From positions 5,615,501 to 5,679,500 of the forward strand of contig CANTUQ010000003.1 in the NCBI GenBank assembly GCA_947683425.1: a DNA stretch of 64,000 nt, given 5' to 3'. The notes below the pieces were generated by a model. The model was given only the letters and a program-made list of their open reading frames with translations, had not been told where the DNA came from and searched no databases. Source of the DNA: Excoecaria cochinchinensis. Taxonomy: Eukaryota; Streptophyta; Magnoliopsida; Malpighiales; Euphorbiaceae. Made by a program: the position numbers and the translations under genes. Shown here one piece after another: positions 45,737 through 58,008 of this stretch; the first letter of the stretch is position 1, and the number at the start of each line of letters is the position of its first letter.

Positions 45737-48700
45737 CTCTTCAAATTAGCTCCAAACCCAACCAAAATCACCTTAAGCAAAGCACAATCCAAGCCAAAAG
45801 AGAAGAAGAGGAAATGAGAGACGGAGGGCAAAGGGAAATGTAAATTTTCTGTGTTCTCTCTCTCTCTTTCCCTTCTTTTCTTACTTACTCATCAATGCCC
45901 ACCAACCAATGCCACATGGCAAGCTCCTATTGGACCACAATTCCCACTTTTGACTTATTCCTCCTTGCACCATACACCATCCACACATTAACAATATGTT
46001 ACAATAATATCTCCAAGGTACCATACTCAACTCACATTATAACTTTTCTTAAAAATCCACTTACATCCTACTCCCATACATTACATACACACACTAGATT
46101 AATCCCAAATAACATACCCTACATCCATACACCACCTGCACACCTTAGTATTTCTCCTCTTAGCATACTTAATTAATTTCCTTACACTAAATCCTTAATA
46201 TCCAAATTTTTCTCTTACACAAATTACGGAAATACCCTTAATAACCCGACTTATCGCGCAAAATTCCGACTAGGCCCTTTTTGGGGTGTTACACAGAAAT
46301 ATACTAATAGGCATACAAAAACAAAAGATAAATTCTTCTCCTTGCTTGCTCCCCGAACTGATGTATACTGCTCCAATCCTACAGGGTACCTACACGCAGT
46401 AAAACAACTACGTGCTGAGCATTAGAATGCCCAGTGGTGGTTACCAATCTATTAATTTCCTAAGCTAAATTAATTAATTTAATTCACCTAGTTTATATGC
46501 ATCTATTATTTCCACTTATTATTATTATTATTATTTTTCCCGTTTAGTTCACTCAATTAGCTTTTATATTCAGTTAATTAATTATTATGCAGATCACATA
46601 AAGTATAGTTTATTCACTTAATTACTTAATTACATCATTAAATTAATTAGCACACTTAATTCTTTATTTACTATTTATTTTTATTTAAACACTTAACCTT
46701 TTCACTTAATTCCACTTATATCCCTAACTTTTCTATTAATTCCATTTATGTCCTTTCTTTTCCTTTTATTACCATTATGTCTCCACAATTACCAAATTAC
46801 TACTTATCTCCTCACATTTACTATACTTACTTTTATGTCCCTATTAATTTACATATTTACTAAAATGCCCTTATTTATTAAATATTTACACTATTCACCT
46901 CTTTTATTTCCATTTTCTACTTTTAACCATATTCAACTTATTTAATTACAATTTTGCCCTTTTTACCTTATTTTTCCACTCTTAAACTTACAATTTTTGC
47001 CAAATTACAATTTAGTCCCTATTTTATCACTTTTTCTCTGTTTCACTATTTTAACCTCATATTTTACCAAAATTACCATTTTACCCTTCCTTTTACACTT
47101 TTAACCAATTTTCACCAACTTTTTGGAAAATTACTGTTTTACCCCTAAACTTTTTATTTACTTCATTTTAGTCCTATTTTCACTCAAATTCACCAATTTT
47201 ACTATTTTTACTATTTTTATTATATATATATATACCAGAATGCCCCTAGTATAAACCCGGTAGAAAATCTACTGACCGGATATGCGGAAAACGGGCCCCA
47301 CAGACCCATTACACTATAAAATGATCCCAATGGGACCATTTTCACTGCACTGCACTTCATTGATCACTGAATATCACTGAACACTGAAATTTACACGGGG
47401 ATAAGCCGTCATTGGCCAATCAATAATGAGTCGCCATGACTCATACCGCGGTGTGGAATCCCTATGGCTAGCCAATTATATCCTGGACTAGATTTCACTA
47501 CCAGACAGCTACTAAGGGCAATATTTTCTTAAAATTTATATAATTATCACCTTATGTCAACATATAGAATTTTTTATACTTCTCATTTTCACTTACCTTT
47601 TCACATATGCACTCATTTATCATTATATAATCACTTTAAAATATTAGACTACATATAACACAAAAGTATACATATACACACTTAAGTTCACCATTCGGCC
47701 ACACATTCCACTTTTCATATATTGCACTATAATTTTTCTTAATCATTCAATCATACTTATTTCATGTTATACATGCCTCATATATCATTATTATGCCATA
47801 ATTTATTTCATATTCCAATTTATCCCTCATTATTTAATTCGGCCATTAACACACTCACACCATTCAATTTCTTTTCTAGATTTCTTTCACTCCATCATGC
47901 ATTACACTTATTAATCATGTTAGAACTATCATTTACAAGCCTTAAATTAACTTAGAATTCATTAAAATCCCTTAAATTCCATTCGGCCTCACTTAGGTTT
48001 CTCATACCATATTGATTTAATTTTATCTAATCATGTTTCTACACTAATTTAAGTCCATTAAACATGAATATCAAGTTAGATTTAATTATACACATCTCCT
48101 TCATATACCTAACCTTAAACATAACCTATAAATTAACACAACCATTAGGAAATAGATAGATTTAGTAACCACAAACCTCTTTTTCAAGCTCTAGAGTGCT
48201 TCAAGCTTGCTTTTCCTTCCCTTTGGTGTGAGACTCACCCTCCTTACCTTGAATTCCTACCATGGCCGAATAAAAATATGCTCATAACTTTAAAACAAAG
48301 CTTCAAATCAAAAATATAACCTCATAAACGTGTTCTATAGCCCCAAAAACCTTAGTAGGGACCAATGAAATAATTTTTAAACCCCTAAATCATATACCCA
48401 AAAATACACCATAAACTTTGCTTACTTGTTTTCTCAACTTCTAGTGCACCAAATGAGCTCAAATCACTTCCAAAAGATTGTAGAGGAGCTGAAATTTAGG
48501 TAGGGAGCAAAGATTTGATGAGAAATTGGAGAAGAAGAGATGAAAATGGAGGAAAGAGAGAGAAAAGTTGTTATGTTTTGAAGGAAGAAGAAGATCCCGA
48601 CTTTGGCTGGGTTTTTCTAGAGAAATCCAGCCACTTCCCATCCTTATCTAAACCTCCATGAACCGAACCGGTCCAACCGAAGTGGTCCGACTGATTTAAT

Positions 48701-49345
48701 CAAAAATTTTGGTTTTTCGGTTAATTTGCACCTTTCTTAAGCATCTATATGTTCCTCTCATTATTTTCACTTCTAACCAATTCTATTGACTTTAAAACAT
48801 CAAAAATAGACTCCCTGCAAAATTTGAGCTCAATCGAAGCTCATTTGGGCACCGGTTCGCTTAAACCGGTCCGATTCGGTTAATTTTTTCCTCTGCCGTA
48901 AAATTCAACTCTAAGACTGTTAATATTCACCGAAATCATTCCCATTACATTATTTAACATACTAGATTTCTATTGGGTCACATAAGCCTCACATAAACCC
49001 TCGGTCAAAGCTCGGTCAACCCCCGGTTCAAATTGAACCGAACCGGAGACCAACTTCAAACTGACTTTCGAAAGCCGTTTTAGCTCCGATTTCAGTTCCG
49101 GTTTCGCCACTAGACTCCTTATGACCCATAGATCATTTTTTCGAAATATAAAATTTTCAGCCACCGGACAGCCGGGTTCGTTGTATAACCAGCCCGGTGT
49201 CACCCGGCCCAGAACCAATACACTTATCACTATAGTTTAACACTGGTAAACTCACTCCCTACAAAAATCGACGCCGCGATTCTTATTGTAACACTGAAAT
49301 TTCATTCTGACACTGCTAGACCGGTATTTGGGCTATTACATCGAC

Positions 49346-49371
49346 GCTGAAATTTCTTACGGGGGAGATAT
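49346..49371 (+). other. E6 interior 3' end with polypurine tract
   Basis: gctgaaatttcttacgggggagat; the purine run precedes the LTR start at 49372. With the TSD removed, this follows directly on gag sequence ending at 33278. Confidence 0.8.
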
Positions 49372-51538
49372 TGTAACGACCCGGATGCACCTTAGTAGGA
49401 TTTTTGATGATTTGGTATGTATATCGGTGTGTATTTGTAAGAAAGAACACGTTTGAATGATTGTTTGGGTGAGAGGAAGAATTAGAAAGAAGATTGATCA
49501 AGTTTTGTTTTTTAGAATTTCTGGTTTAGCTTCTATCGCGAGCACGACACCCTTCACGAGCACAACAGAACGTGCCAGTTAGAGTTCGTTTTAAGCGGGA
49601 TTTAAGTGGATTTTGAGTTGGGTTTGGACATGTGGCAGTCATACAAGGAGTTTGGAAGGGTTTGGGATACATGTCTTAAGATAGACATGTGGCTTTGAGA
49701 CGATGTGCCAAGTGGACTTTTGCATGCAATATAAGTGATTTGAGTGGGAAAATCTGTCCTCATTCTTGTTTGACATACAAATAGTGATATCCCTTTGTTT
49801 TCCCTCTCTTTCTCGGTTTCACTTCCTCTTTCTTCTTTGATTTTGTTTTCCTTTGGCTAATTTCTACATTGGATGGTTTGAAGAGGTTGTTAAGGGATTA
49901 AGAAGGTAAGTGTGACTTAGCTTTATGTTGGGCGTTCTTTTACTCCATTTTTGTTTCGCTTTGAGTTGGTTGTGTAATGGGCTAAGAGGTGTTGTATTGG
50001 TGTTCTTTACTATGTTTGATGTTCCGAATAGAAGGATTGAGAAGGGCAGGGACAAGATTTAAGATTGGGAGTTTCGGCTACACTTCTAGAGGTAGGGATC
50101 ATGTGCCCTTTGATTTTTGCATGTGTAGTGAATTATTATGTAGTGTCAACTAATGGATGTTTAATGTGTTAATTGATATTTCATATAATTGAAATGTAAA
50201 ATGGATGTGTGTTAAAGTGTTAGTTGAATTGCCATGAGTATAATCTAGTGATCACGTATGAACCCTAGTTGTAGGGCTGCTCAGATTATATCAAACCTCC
50301 GTGTGATGTTTTGGTGGTAAGAGGAGTTTAACAACTCCAATTTAAGTGAGTGTTGTGCCATTAGAACCATGACTTCCATATCTATATAAGTCCCATAAAT
50401 GACTATGATCGAATTCTGGCTCTAAGTGCCCCAAACTTGGCCATAAAATAAGTGTCTCTATTCTGGCGGGTCCATTGGAACAGTATAGTTTGTTTATGCG
50501 GTACAAGTTTGAGGTGAAAAGCAGTCTCATTGGGCACCTGTAGGAGCCTACTATCGCGAGTGTGGCAGGAGTCGCGAGCACGACAGAACCAGTTACAGGA
50601 TGGACTTTCCTTCACATTTTGATCCCATGGTTGGCATGAATCATTTCCCACCTATACCCCCTTCTAGTTTGAGTATTTTTGTGTGTTTATCCTTCCCGGA
50701 ATGCACGCGAACTTCTCTTCAAGTTCCTATAACTTATCCAATTCATGTTTAACATTATGAGATGAGTATATGAACTTTTGTCAATGGAAATTATATGTAA
50801 GTGTGTGTTTTGGCATATTACCTTGATAAAGGAATTAAATGTATACATGCTTTTTAGTTATTGAATCATAATGGTATGAGTATTGGTTTTGTGAACTATA
50901 TGAATATGTTTGAACATTCATATTATATATCATAGGTATTATTTGCTAGTAGGAATTGTACATGATTTGAGTGAAATGTGATTGTGATTGGATATGTAAA
51001 TATGTGTTATAATAATTAGAGTGTTAGCGAGCCTGAAGTGTCAAGTTAGTGGATATATTGTTGGGTTTCAACAGAATAATTCAAATTAAATGCAGCGGAA
51101 TAAAACTGAAACCCGAAGACAGGATCCAAGTATATTCAATTGATTCAAAAGGAAGAGATTAAGATTTACTGACCTTAGAACGAAAATAACTCCTTATCTC
51201 GGACTTTAGGTGCTGTTTCAATCATGAACACCCTCTACCGGTATCCACATGCATCAACCGACGAAAAAAATTTCGCAGGGGTGCTAGCTCCCTTATGTTG
51301 CGACTGGATTTTGTGTTTTTTCTTTCTCAAAGAAAAAATGGTGTCTGGGTTATTTTTTTCTTTCTTCACTTAAGAAGTTACAGCCACTCTCAATCTCTCC
51401 TTTTTAGAAGAACGTGATTCTTCAATTATTAGGGTTAATCTCTTTTCTTAACATATATCTATATATATGTAAATAAGTTTAAAACCCTAATAGGTAAATA
51501 ATGATATTATCTCTAATTCAAAATTAAGAGATATTTAC

Positions 51539-51539
<1 letters not shown>

Positions 51540-51572
<33 letters not shown>
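51540..51572. repeat. TA microsatellite
   Basis: About 16 TA units in the solo LTR. Confidence 0.9.
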
Positions 51573-51577
<5 letters not shown>

Positions 51578-51764
51578 TTAGTTCTTATTCAAAATAATAA
51601 GAAATATTATATTAATACATACTATTATCTCATATTTAAAATAAGAGATATATGTATATGTACATATATAAATATGTAATTTCAAAATTAAATATAAATA
51701 CCTTTATTTATATATTATTCCGAAATAACCTAATAAAATCCATTTTGTTCATTGTTGACATTTT

Positions 51765-53129
51765 CTATAGATGCTAATTATACCGCAAGTATACGGTGTA
51801 TCGCAATAGTACTTAAAAATGTCGATCCCACGAGGAACGTTTTTACACACTATTACTAATTGATTTTAATCTTGTTTACAATGATTAATTAATGGTAGAG
51901 TTGATTTTAATCTAATCTAACATATAAACTAATTAAACTGAATTTATGAGAATCCAAGAAGATAGAAAAGATTAATGATGCTAAGTATAAAGATGGAATT
52001 TGAATTAATTGTTCTTAATGACTTTAACATTCTTATCTTGTAAGCCAAGTTGAATAAATTTCCTACTTACTTTCTCAATATAAATAGGAATGCCTAAAAC
52101 ATACACGTATAAGTCTAATTCCAAACTTCCATTTAAGAACTAGATTATTATACATGCAAATCTTAGGAATAAAGCACAACCTATAACAACCATTTCAATA
52201 TTATGATTTCTCAAACAATATCTTGATGATGAATTTCCAATTAGATATAAGAATTAATTTATTTCTCAATTAAACTCAAACTTATAATGATAACAAATAA
52301 TGTACTAATGAGAAGTTCTTCAAGTAAGAACACTTTAATTAATATGAACAATGAAATACTTGATATTAACATCCAAATTCAGAATTTACACCATAAAAAT
52401 ACAAAGAAGAATTAAAAGATAAGAATTGAAGAAGGAGATTTCTCAACCCTTTTCAAATCACCAATTGTAGTCCTCTTCCTTGTAGGCTATCTTCTCTTCA
52501 ACACATAAATTTACTTAAGTAAAAACTAAAGAAAACTATTCTAACTTTCAGAAAAATATTCAAAATGTTCAATTCTTTGTTTCTATATCTAAATTACAGT
52601 TAAAAACAGAATTTATAATGTCAGCTCATGCCCCTTCAGATGCCCTTCTATAAAGGTTGTAATAGTTGGTGGAAAGGTGCAACTCTTAAAGTTCAAATTT
52701 GAACTTAAGTGTCTAACGGATCCTTCTGTCGCGATTGCGACACCTGTCGCGATCGCGACAGAACACGCCTTCATTTTCGCTCTCCCTTTCCTCGCGTGTG
52801 CCTTCTCCGCGCCCTGTCGCGACCTCGCGACGCCTTCCCTTGGTCTCGACAGTTTCTCTTTTCTTCTTTTTCCCTTCTTTCTCTCTTCTTTCCTTAGCGC
52901 GCTCTGTCGCGCTCGCGCCGCCTATCGCGATCGCGACAGAGGCTTTTCTACCTTGGCTCATTTCTTCTTCTTTTCTCCATTTTCTCCATATTTTCTCCAT
53001 TTGCCTCCTACATACAAAACTTAACAAAACACATAAAACACACCTAATTCCAACAACTAGAAACACTTAAAACATTATTTATAACCACAAAATATAGTTT
53101 AATTATGAGCTATTAAAGCTCATATCATT
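51765..53129. mobile_element. Nested insertion of unknown type
   Basis: The text changes to ctatagatgctaattatacc and returns at cattttggtcttgg. catttt occurs at 51759-51764 and 53130-53135, a possible target duplication. An alternative is a TG...CA unit, 51772-53127, without a matching duplication. The opening ccgcaag...acggtgtatcg...gtcgatcccacgagg is a phrase I associate with LTRs of other large plant retroelements. No coding capacity is visible. Confidence 0.55.
52725..52945. repeat. tcgcga inverted-repeat cluster in the nested insertion
   Basis: Contains the perfect 18-bp palindrome ctgtcgcgatcgcgacag at 52744-52761, ctgtcgcgacctcgcgac at 52814, and tatcgcgatcgcgacagagg at about 52923. 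Frames of about 115 codons over it are incidental. Confidence 0.9.
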
Positions 53130-54709
53130 CATTTTGGTCTTGGTGTGTGATCCAATAGGTTTATATTATGTTGGCAGTGGGCCTAATCCCATAATAAGCC
53201 CACAAGTCATAATTGGTCTCTAGCAAGACATTTTGACTACCCAAATAATATAAATATCGTTAGTCCGATTTTAACCTGACAATAGAACATATTATTATCC
53301 TTTTGTCACACGATATCTTGTTTGAACATAAGTCATGGTACATGTTAAACTTATATTGTTCAAACATATAATTTCCCGATCACTAAGTAGACTGATAAAT
53401 TCAAATGACATTGATCACACTATCAATTCATTCGAGCACGGCCATGCATTTTACAGTCCTACTTATCGAGGGGTCCTATAGATATCTCCCTTATAAGAGA
53501 GGGACAAATTCCATCTTGATTATTCACTTTCCTCCGCATAATTTTCATTATGTCCGATCATAAACTTTATAATTATTCGATTAAAGATAACATTTGATTA
53601 TGTCAAAACATAATGTTCCTTATGTAGGAAACTATGATAACCTCAGGTCAAAGGATTCAATAACATATCTATTATAAGATCACTTATGACACTATCCCGT
53701 GAAGTGATCTTATAGTGGGTCTATCTAGTACTTTGTTCTCTAGCAAGTACCTATAGATTCGATTTATATCATCATATATATCATCCCATGATTATCAATG
53801 CAAATCTATACTAGTCTTAATTTATCTTTATGCCCATTAGTGATAAATGACTAGGGATAATATGAATAACATTGTTATTCATAAACATTACAATAATGTA
53901 ACATGCCAATAATATTAACGTGAAGAAAACCATTATATATTAATGAAAATGTAATGATTACATTAAGGTCCAAATGCTTGGCCTAGGGCATAACCACTAA
54001 CATATATAAGCATGCTGATAAAGGGTTTTGTGCGGCTGCTTTATAGACTGTTATGGTCTTTTGCCTTGAGACTTTAGTCTCTTTTGTTACCTCGGGGTAT
54101 TCGAATATTTTCAGACTTATGTCTTTTGTTTTAGATACTGAATTTCATCGGTATCTTTTGTACCCGTATCCACAGTCCGTGAGAGTTCAGGCTTCTTGTT
54201 TGCTTTTGTGTTAATCAAGCTTATGCTTTTGATGATGTAATAATTGTTTTATTTTGAGCATTTCATATTAATTCTTTTGGCTTAGTTATGTTCATCAAGT
54301 GGACTTGATATTGTTAACATTCCGTTATATGTTACGTATATAGGAATGTTATAGTGCTTTAAGCATGTTAGTTTTAATAAGATTGAATTGTACATGTTAT
54401 AATTTTGTAATTGACTTTGTGTTTATGCCTTGGCATGATATGTATATACTGTTATGCATGCTTTTGTAGTCCTTTGTTTTTGTACATCCCCACTAAGAAT
54501 TATCACTTAGCACGAATATTTGTTTCTGTGTAGGTTTGCAGGATTGGTTTTGTTTTAGGTCGCGCATCTATTGACCACTAGGAGTTGAAGTCTTCTTTTT
54601 GTACTAGTATAGGGATAAATTGTATAGTCCAGTTTTTGCTTGTACGTTTTGTAAGGCATGTAATTTTGATATGTAATGTAATAACTTAGTATATGTATAC
54701 TTTATAAGT

Positions 54710-56050
54710 TTTAAACATAGTAAATGACCTCTGAAAAATTATCTAAAGGCATAGATAGAGTCAGAATAGTGTGTAGAATAGTTTGATAGCGAAAAAGTAA
54801 TTTTATAGTGACATTGAAAAAAATTAGTGAATCGGACCGATTTAATTGAACCAGACATGATAAGGACCCTCATTGAGATAAAACCAATGTCAAATGGGCT
54901 ATTAAGAGTGAAAATGATGTTAAGGATGAAAGTGAATTGAACCGTTTCAACTAGTGAACCGGACCGGTTGGACCAGTTGAGTTTAGTTTGACTAGTTTGA
55001 CCGGACTCTAAATGAAGTTATGGACCTCAGAAAAATTATCTGAAAACATGGATTTACTTAAAATATTATGGAGAATTGAATGGTAATGAAAAATAAATTT
55101 TACGGTGAGATAGAAAATTTAGTTATCAGAATGGTAAGAAAATATCGGACTAGGAAACAGTCTCTGATTGAGCTAAAATTTTACATGGAGACTAAATTAT
55201 ATATTTTAAGAATTATGGAATTAATTTTGAGTGAAATTGAATTTAGTAAGTGAGGAAAATTATTTTTGGTTAGGAAATGGGCTTATTAAATTAAATTGGC
55301 CTTTGGGTTGGCCCAATTGGTTGAACCAAGCCCAAGCCCACTTAAGACCCCTATATAAGGTAGAAAAATCTCCCATTTTCCAGATTTCTCTCCACTCTTC
55401 TTCTTCCTCTTCTTGGCTGAATGGAGTTCTCTTCATTCTTTTATGATTTATTTATTTCTCTCTCCTAAGTTCCACCAATTCTCACCTTCCCAAGTAAAAT
55501 CCAGCCTCTCTTTTCAATAATAGTAACCTCCAAAGCTCATTTTAAGTGAAAGAAGTTGGTGAAAGTTGGCGACAAAGGTTATGCCTTAGATATAAGGTAA
55601 GTGATTTAGGGTTCTATAAATTTATTTAATGGTTCAAATAGGTATTTTAGGGTATGTAGATGATGTTAATGTTGTTATATTGAGGAAATGAATTGAATTA
55701 ATTATGATTTCTTTGGTGAGGAAATTCGGCCGCTTTAGGGTTTTAATGGAGGTGATGATTTTTCAAGGAGTAAAGGCATGGAAAACATGCTTAAGATGTT
55801 GAGATCAAGGAAATATGGTTAGTGGATACAATATCCTTCTTATTCCATTGAAGAGACACGATTTTAGGTTATGTTTAAATTGTATGTATGTGATTTGTGC
55901 ATGCATAATTAAACTAAACCTTATAAACATAATTGGTGAACTTAAATAAGTATGTTTATGTGTTTAAAGTGAATAAAAGAAATATGGGACTCAAACCCTA
56001 ACTTAGGCCGAATTTACCATAAGGGAATTCTTCATTAAACTATGGTATTT
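54710..56050 (+). mobile_element. Fragment of another + strand gypsy-type LTR
   Basis: A U3-like part with accggtt motifs (54830-55010) and an imperfect ~300-bp-spaced duplication of gacctcagaaaaattatctg, a TATA box (tatataa, 55353-55358), a long CT-rich leader (55370-55520) and a donor AAG|GTAAGTG at 55596. It resembles the E7 family in layout. Both ends are cut, by E6 and by E8. No gene is seen. Confidence 0.6.
55353..55358 (+). promoter_or_regulatory. TATA box
   Basis: cccctatataagg, 20-160 bp ahead of a CT-rich leader; the likely LTR promoter of the fragment. Confidence 0.55.
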
Positions 56051-56464
56051 TGTGACACCCCTTACCCGTACACAGGCGATCCCATCCCAAGAGGAGTAAG
56101 ATGCCGTACGAGTCAGGGTGCTACCAAACAAAATAGAGAACAATGCATAGATAAACATACACAAAAGCGGGGTAATTAAAAACTTTTGCGAAGTATAAGA
56201 AAGCGAAAGATGATCATGCATTAATATAACGGAGGCATTACATTACTATTTTGATCCACTAAGAAATACAACAATTAATTACAAATCCCAAATTACATAA
56301 ACAAAAGCGGAAGCTATTACAAAACCAATATAAGAGAGTTCTATACAAAAAGAATCTCAAGATAAAAAAACTCAGTCCTATTCTAAACCCTGATGTGTTG
56401 ACTTGGACTGCGGCGACTCTCCCAAAGCAACTCCTTCCGCACCTGCACGGGTAAACCCACTGTG

Positions 56465-56483
56465 CTAAGCGATAAACGCTTAG
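56465..56483 (-). repeat. Conserved LTR stem ctaagcg/cgcttag
   Basis: ctaagcgataaacgcttag, followed by tgggg. The same stem occurs at 7447, 8642, 16078, 19415, 22304, 31651 and 42479, and in variant form at 33861. In the E8 5' LTR (62991-63009) one arm is mutated to cactta. Confidence 0.85.
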
Positions 56484-56754
56484 TGGGGAACCACACATAT
56501 ATCAAAGGACAACCATTCACAACGGTCGTCAAGGCAAAACACCAGCATACATCATAATATACCATACACATAGCATATCAATTGCATAAGCATGCATATA
56601 TACTAAAGCCATACATTCAGAAGCTCATAACAATATTCATATTCCCATAACAGATTATACTTTTCATTTATGAGTTCACACATGTATCACATACATTTCC
56701 GCATAACACAATTCATACCAGGCACCTGCTGACTCGAGGGAGTGGATAACGAGT

Positions 56755-56972
56755 GTACGGACAGTACTTTACGGGTACGAGCCGATACAGACAGTACCTT
56801 ACGGGTACGAATCGATAAATCAAGATACTTTTAACTTTCACAAAACATTTTCAAAAGGGATCTCAAACAAGATCCGAACACATAGGGGTTCGCGAGGAAC
56901 CAAGCGGGGACCTGATCGGGGTCCAAACGAAACTAAGGGCTGCAGCTATAAGACTCTATTAGGCATGCCTAA
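56755..56972 (-). repeat. Hairpin ladder, E8 3' LTR
   Basis: Two gtac-ttacgg-gtac units (56768-56813), ggatct/agatcc (56858-56875), ggttcgcgaggaacc (56887-56901), ggacctgatcggggtcc (56908-56924), ctgcag, and ttaggcatgcctaa (56959-56972). Confidence 0.85.
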
Positions 56973-57185
56973 CTATGCACTTTCTAGACTCTAGCAGGTC
57001 ATGCATAAACAATTCAATCCATTTCATAACATTCCAAAATCAGCATCATACATGCACATAGTCGTATCATGGATCCGCATTCATATAATTCATAAGATAT
57101 CAAGCATAAAACTCATAGACATTAAAGGAAACTGGAGTTCAAAAATCGCACACAACAAAAGAAAACTCATTCAGCATACAGGGAG

Positions 57186-57540
57186 CTATCGCGCTCGCAA
57201 CAGAGACCAAAGTCTCTTTACTGCACGTACGCGACGAATTTCGTGACCGCAAGGAGGACGGAGGGGCCAGGCTCTGTCGCGGTCGCGACGGATGTTGCGA
57301 TCGTGACAGAGAACAAATATTGCTATCGCGGGCTCGCGACGAATCGCGTGCTCGCGATAGCACTTGGCTGGCATCGCGCTCTATCGCAATCATGACGGAT
57401 GTCGCGCTGGTGACAGAGGGTGCTCAACACCTCAGCTATCGTGGGCTCGCTACAGAATCGCGTGCTCACGACAGCGAAGCTCCAAAACACCGATCTCTGT
57501 CGCGCTCGCGACATCGTCGCGATCGTGACAGAATCGGGTT
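57186..57540. repeat. tcgcga inverted-repeat cluster, E8 3' LTR
   Basis: About ten tcgcg-n-cgcga units, e.g. ctgtcgcggtcgcgac and tcgcgtgctcgcga. Compared with the 5' LTR copy, many arms differ by C/T or G/A at CpG. Confidence 0.9.
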
Positions 57541-58008
57541 TTCCAAAATCTGCAGAATTCTGCAGATTTTCTTCCTCCCACAATCAACCACAAACACACA
57601 CAAAACTCATCCAAGAACCTCTTGCCTCAAACCCAGCCATCCATTAGCATCAACAACCATAATATAACATTAATCAACAAGAAATTTCACACAATTCATT
57701 AGTTTAAACCTCTAATTCCAAGAATCATCCAAAACCCCAATTTATGCACAAAACCACATCAACTCCAATATTATCACAACTAACTCATGCTCTTGTAAGA
57801 TTCACATTCCAAAACAAAAACCCATAACATATACATCAAAATAAAGAACATATAACAGCCTAATTCCAAGAAACCATCAAATCTCATACATAAACATATA
57901 TATACATGAAAACCAAGAAATTCCCAAACCTTAAAATCCTTAGCTCCTATTGCTTGGATCCACTAGTTCCAGCCTTCTCTTTGCCCTTTGGCTTGCGAGG
58001 AGGCTCAA

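Larger units (their letters stand above)
42065..46293 (-). mobile_element. Gypsy solo LTR nested in the E7 LTR
   Basis: TGTAACACCCCC to ttggggtgttaca, 4229 bp, TSD cagaa at 42060-42064 and 46294-46298. It carries the stem ctaagcgataaacgcttag (about 42479-42497), five 30-bp tandem repeats, a ladder to 43779, a tcgcga inverted-repeat cluster, a leader intron and a CT-rich leader. Related to the E5 LTR in its ends. Confidence 0.93.
33279..49340 (-). mobile_element. E7: nearly complete Tekay-like gypsy element
   Basis: Both LTRs, PBS, PPT and a full gag-pol are present. TSD tcgac at 33274-33278 and 49341-49345. The left LTR is 3520 bp; the right LTR without its nested solo LTR is nearly the same length. 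It inserted into E6 just before the E6 PPT. Confidence 0.93.
41604..49340 (-). mobile_element. E7 5' LTR, split by a solo LTR
   Basis: Two parts, 41604-42064 and 46299-49340, together match the left LTR closely, including the variant stem near 46410 and the KGKEK exon near 48220. It ends gggctattaca. Confidence 0.9.
51059..54002 (+). mobile_element. Copia-like solo LTR in the E6 3' LTR
   Basis: TGTTGGGTTTC to ccactaaca with TSD tatat at 51054-51058 and 54003-54007. The empty site is seen in the E6 5' LTR (gtggatatataagcatg near 31158). Orientation is assigned from the TG start. It holds a second insertion (51765-53129). Related to the LTR at 1-579. Confidence 0.88.
29368..54709 (+). mobile_element. 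E6: gag-only gypsy element, hosts E7 and a solo LTR
   Basis: 5' LTR 29368-31992, PBS 31998-32010, gag 32120-33268, then E7 with a clean 5-bp TSD, then 26 bp of interior (49346-49371) with the PPT, then the 3' LTR from 49372. Removing E7 leaves an interior of about 1.3 kb that passes from the CCHC knuckle straight to the PPT. Pol was therefore missing before E7 arrived. This matches known non-autonomous TR-GAG elements. The 3' LTR is cut at 54709, so no flanking TSD can be checked. Confidence 0.82.
49372..54709 (+). mobile_element. E6 3' LTR, interrupted and truncated
   Basis: Parts 49372-51058 and 54003-54709 match the 5' LTR, including tcgcga-type relics at 49540-49575 and 50550-50592 and a decayed stem ctaagaattatcacttag at about 54490-54507. 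About 160 bp of the LTR 3' end are missing after actttataagttt. Confidence 0.88.

Noticed and set aside
52677..53070. Overlapping frames of about 110 codons on both strands
   Set aside because: They cover the tcgcga cluster and a CT-rich tract in a nested transposon; no domain is recognisable.
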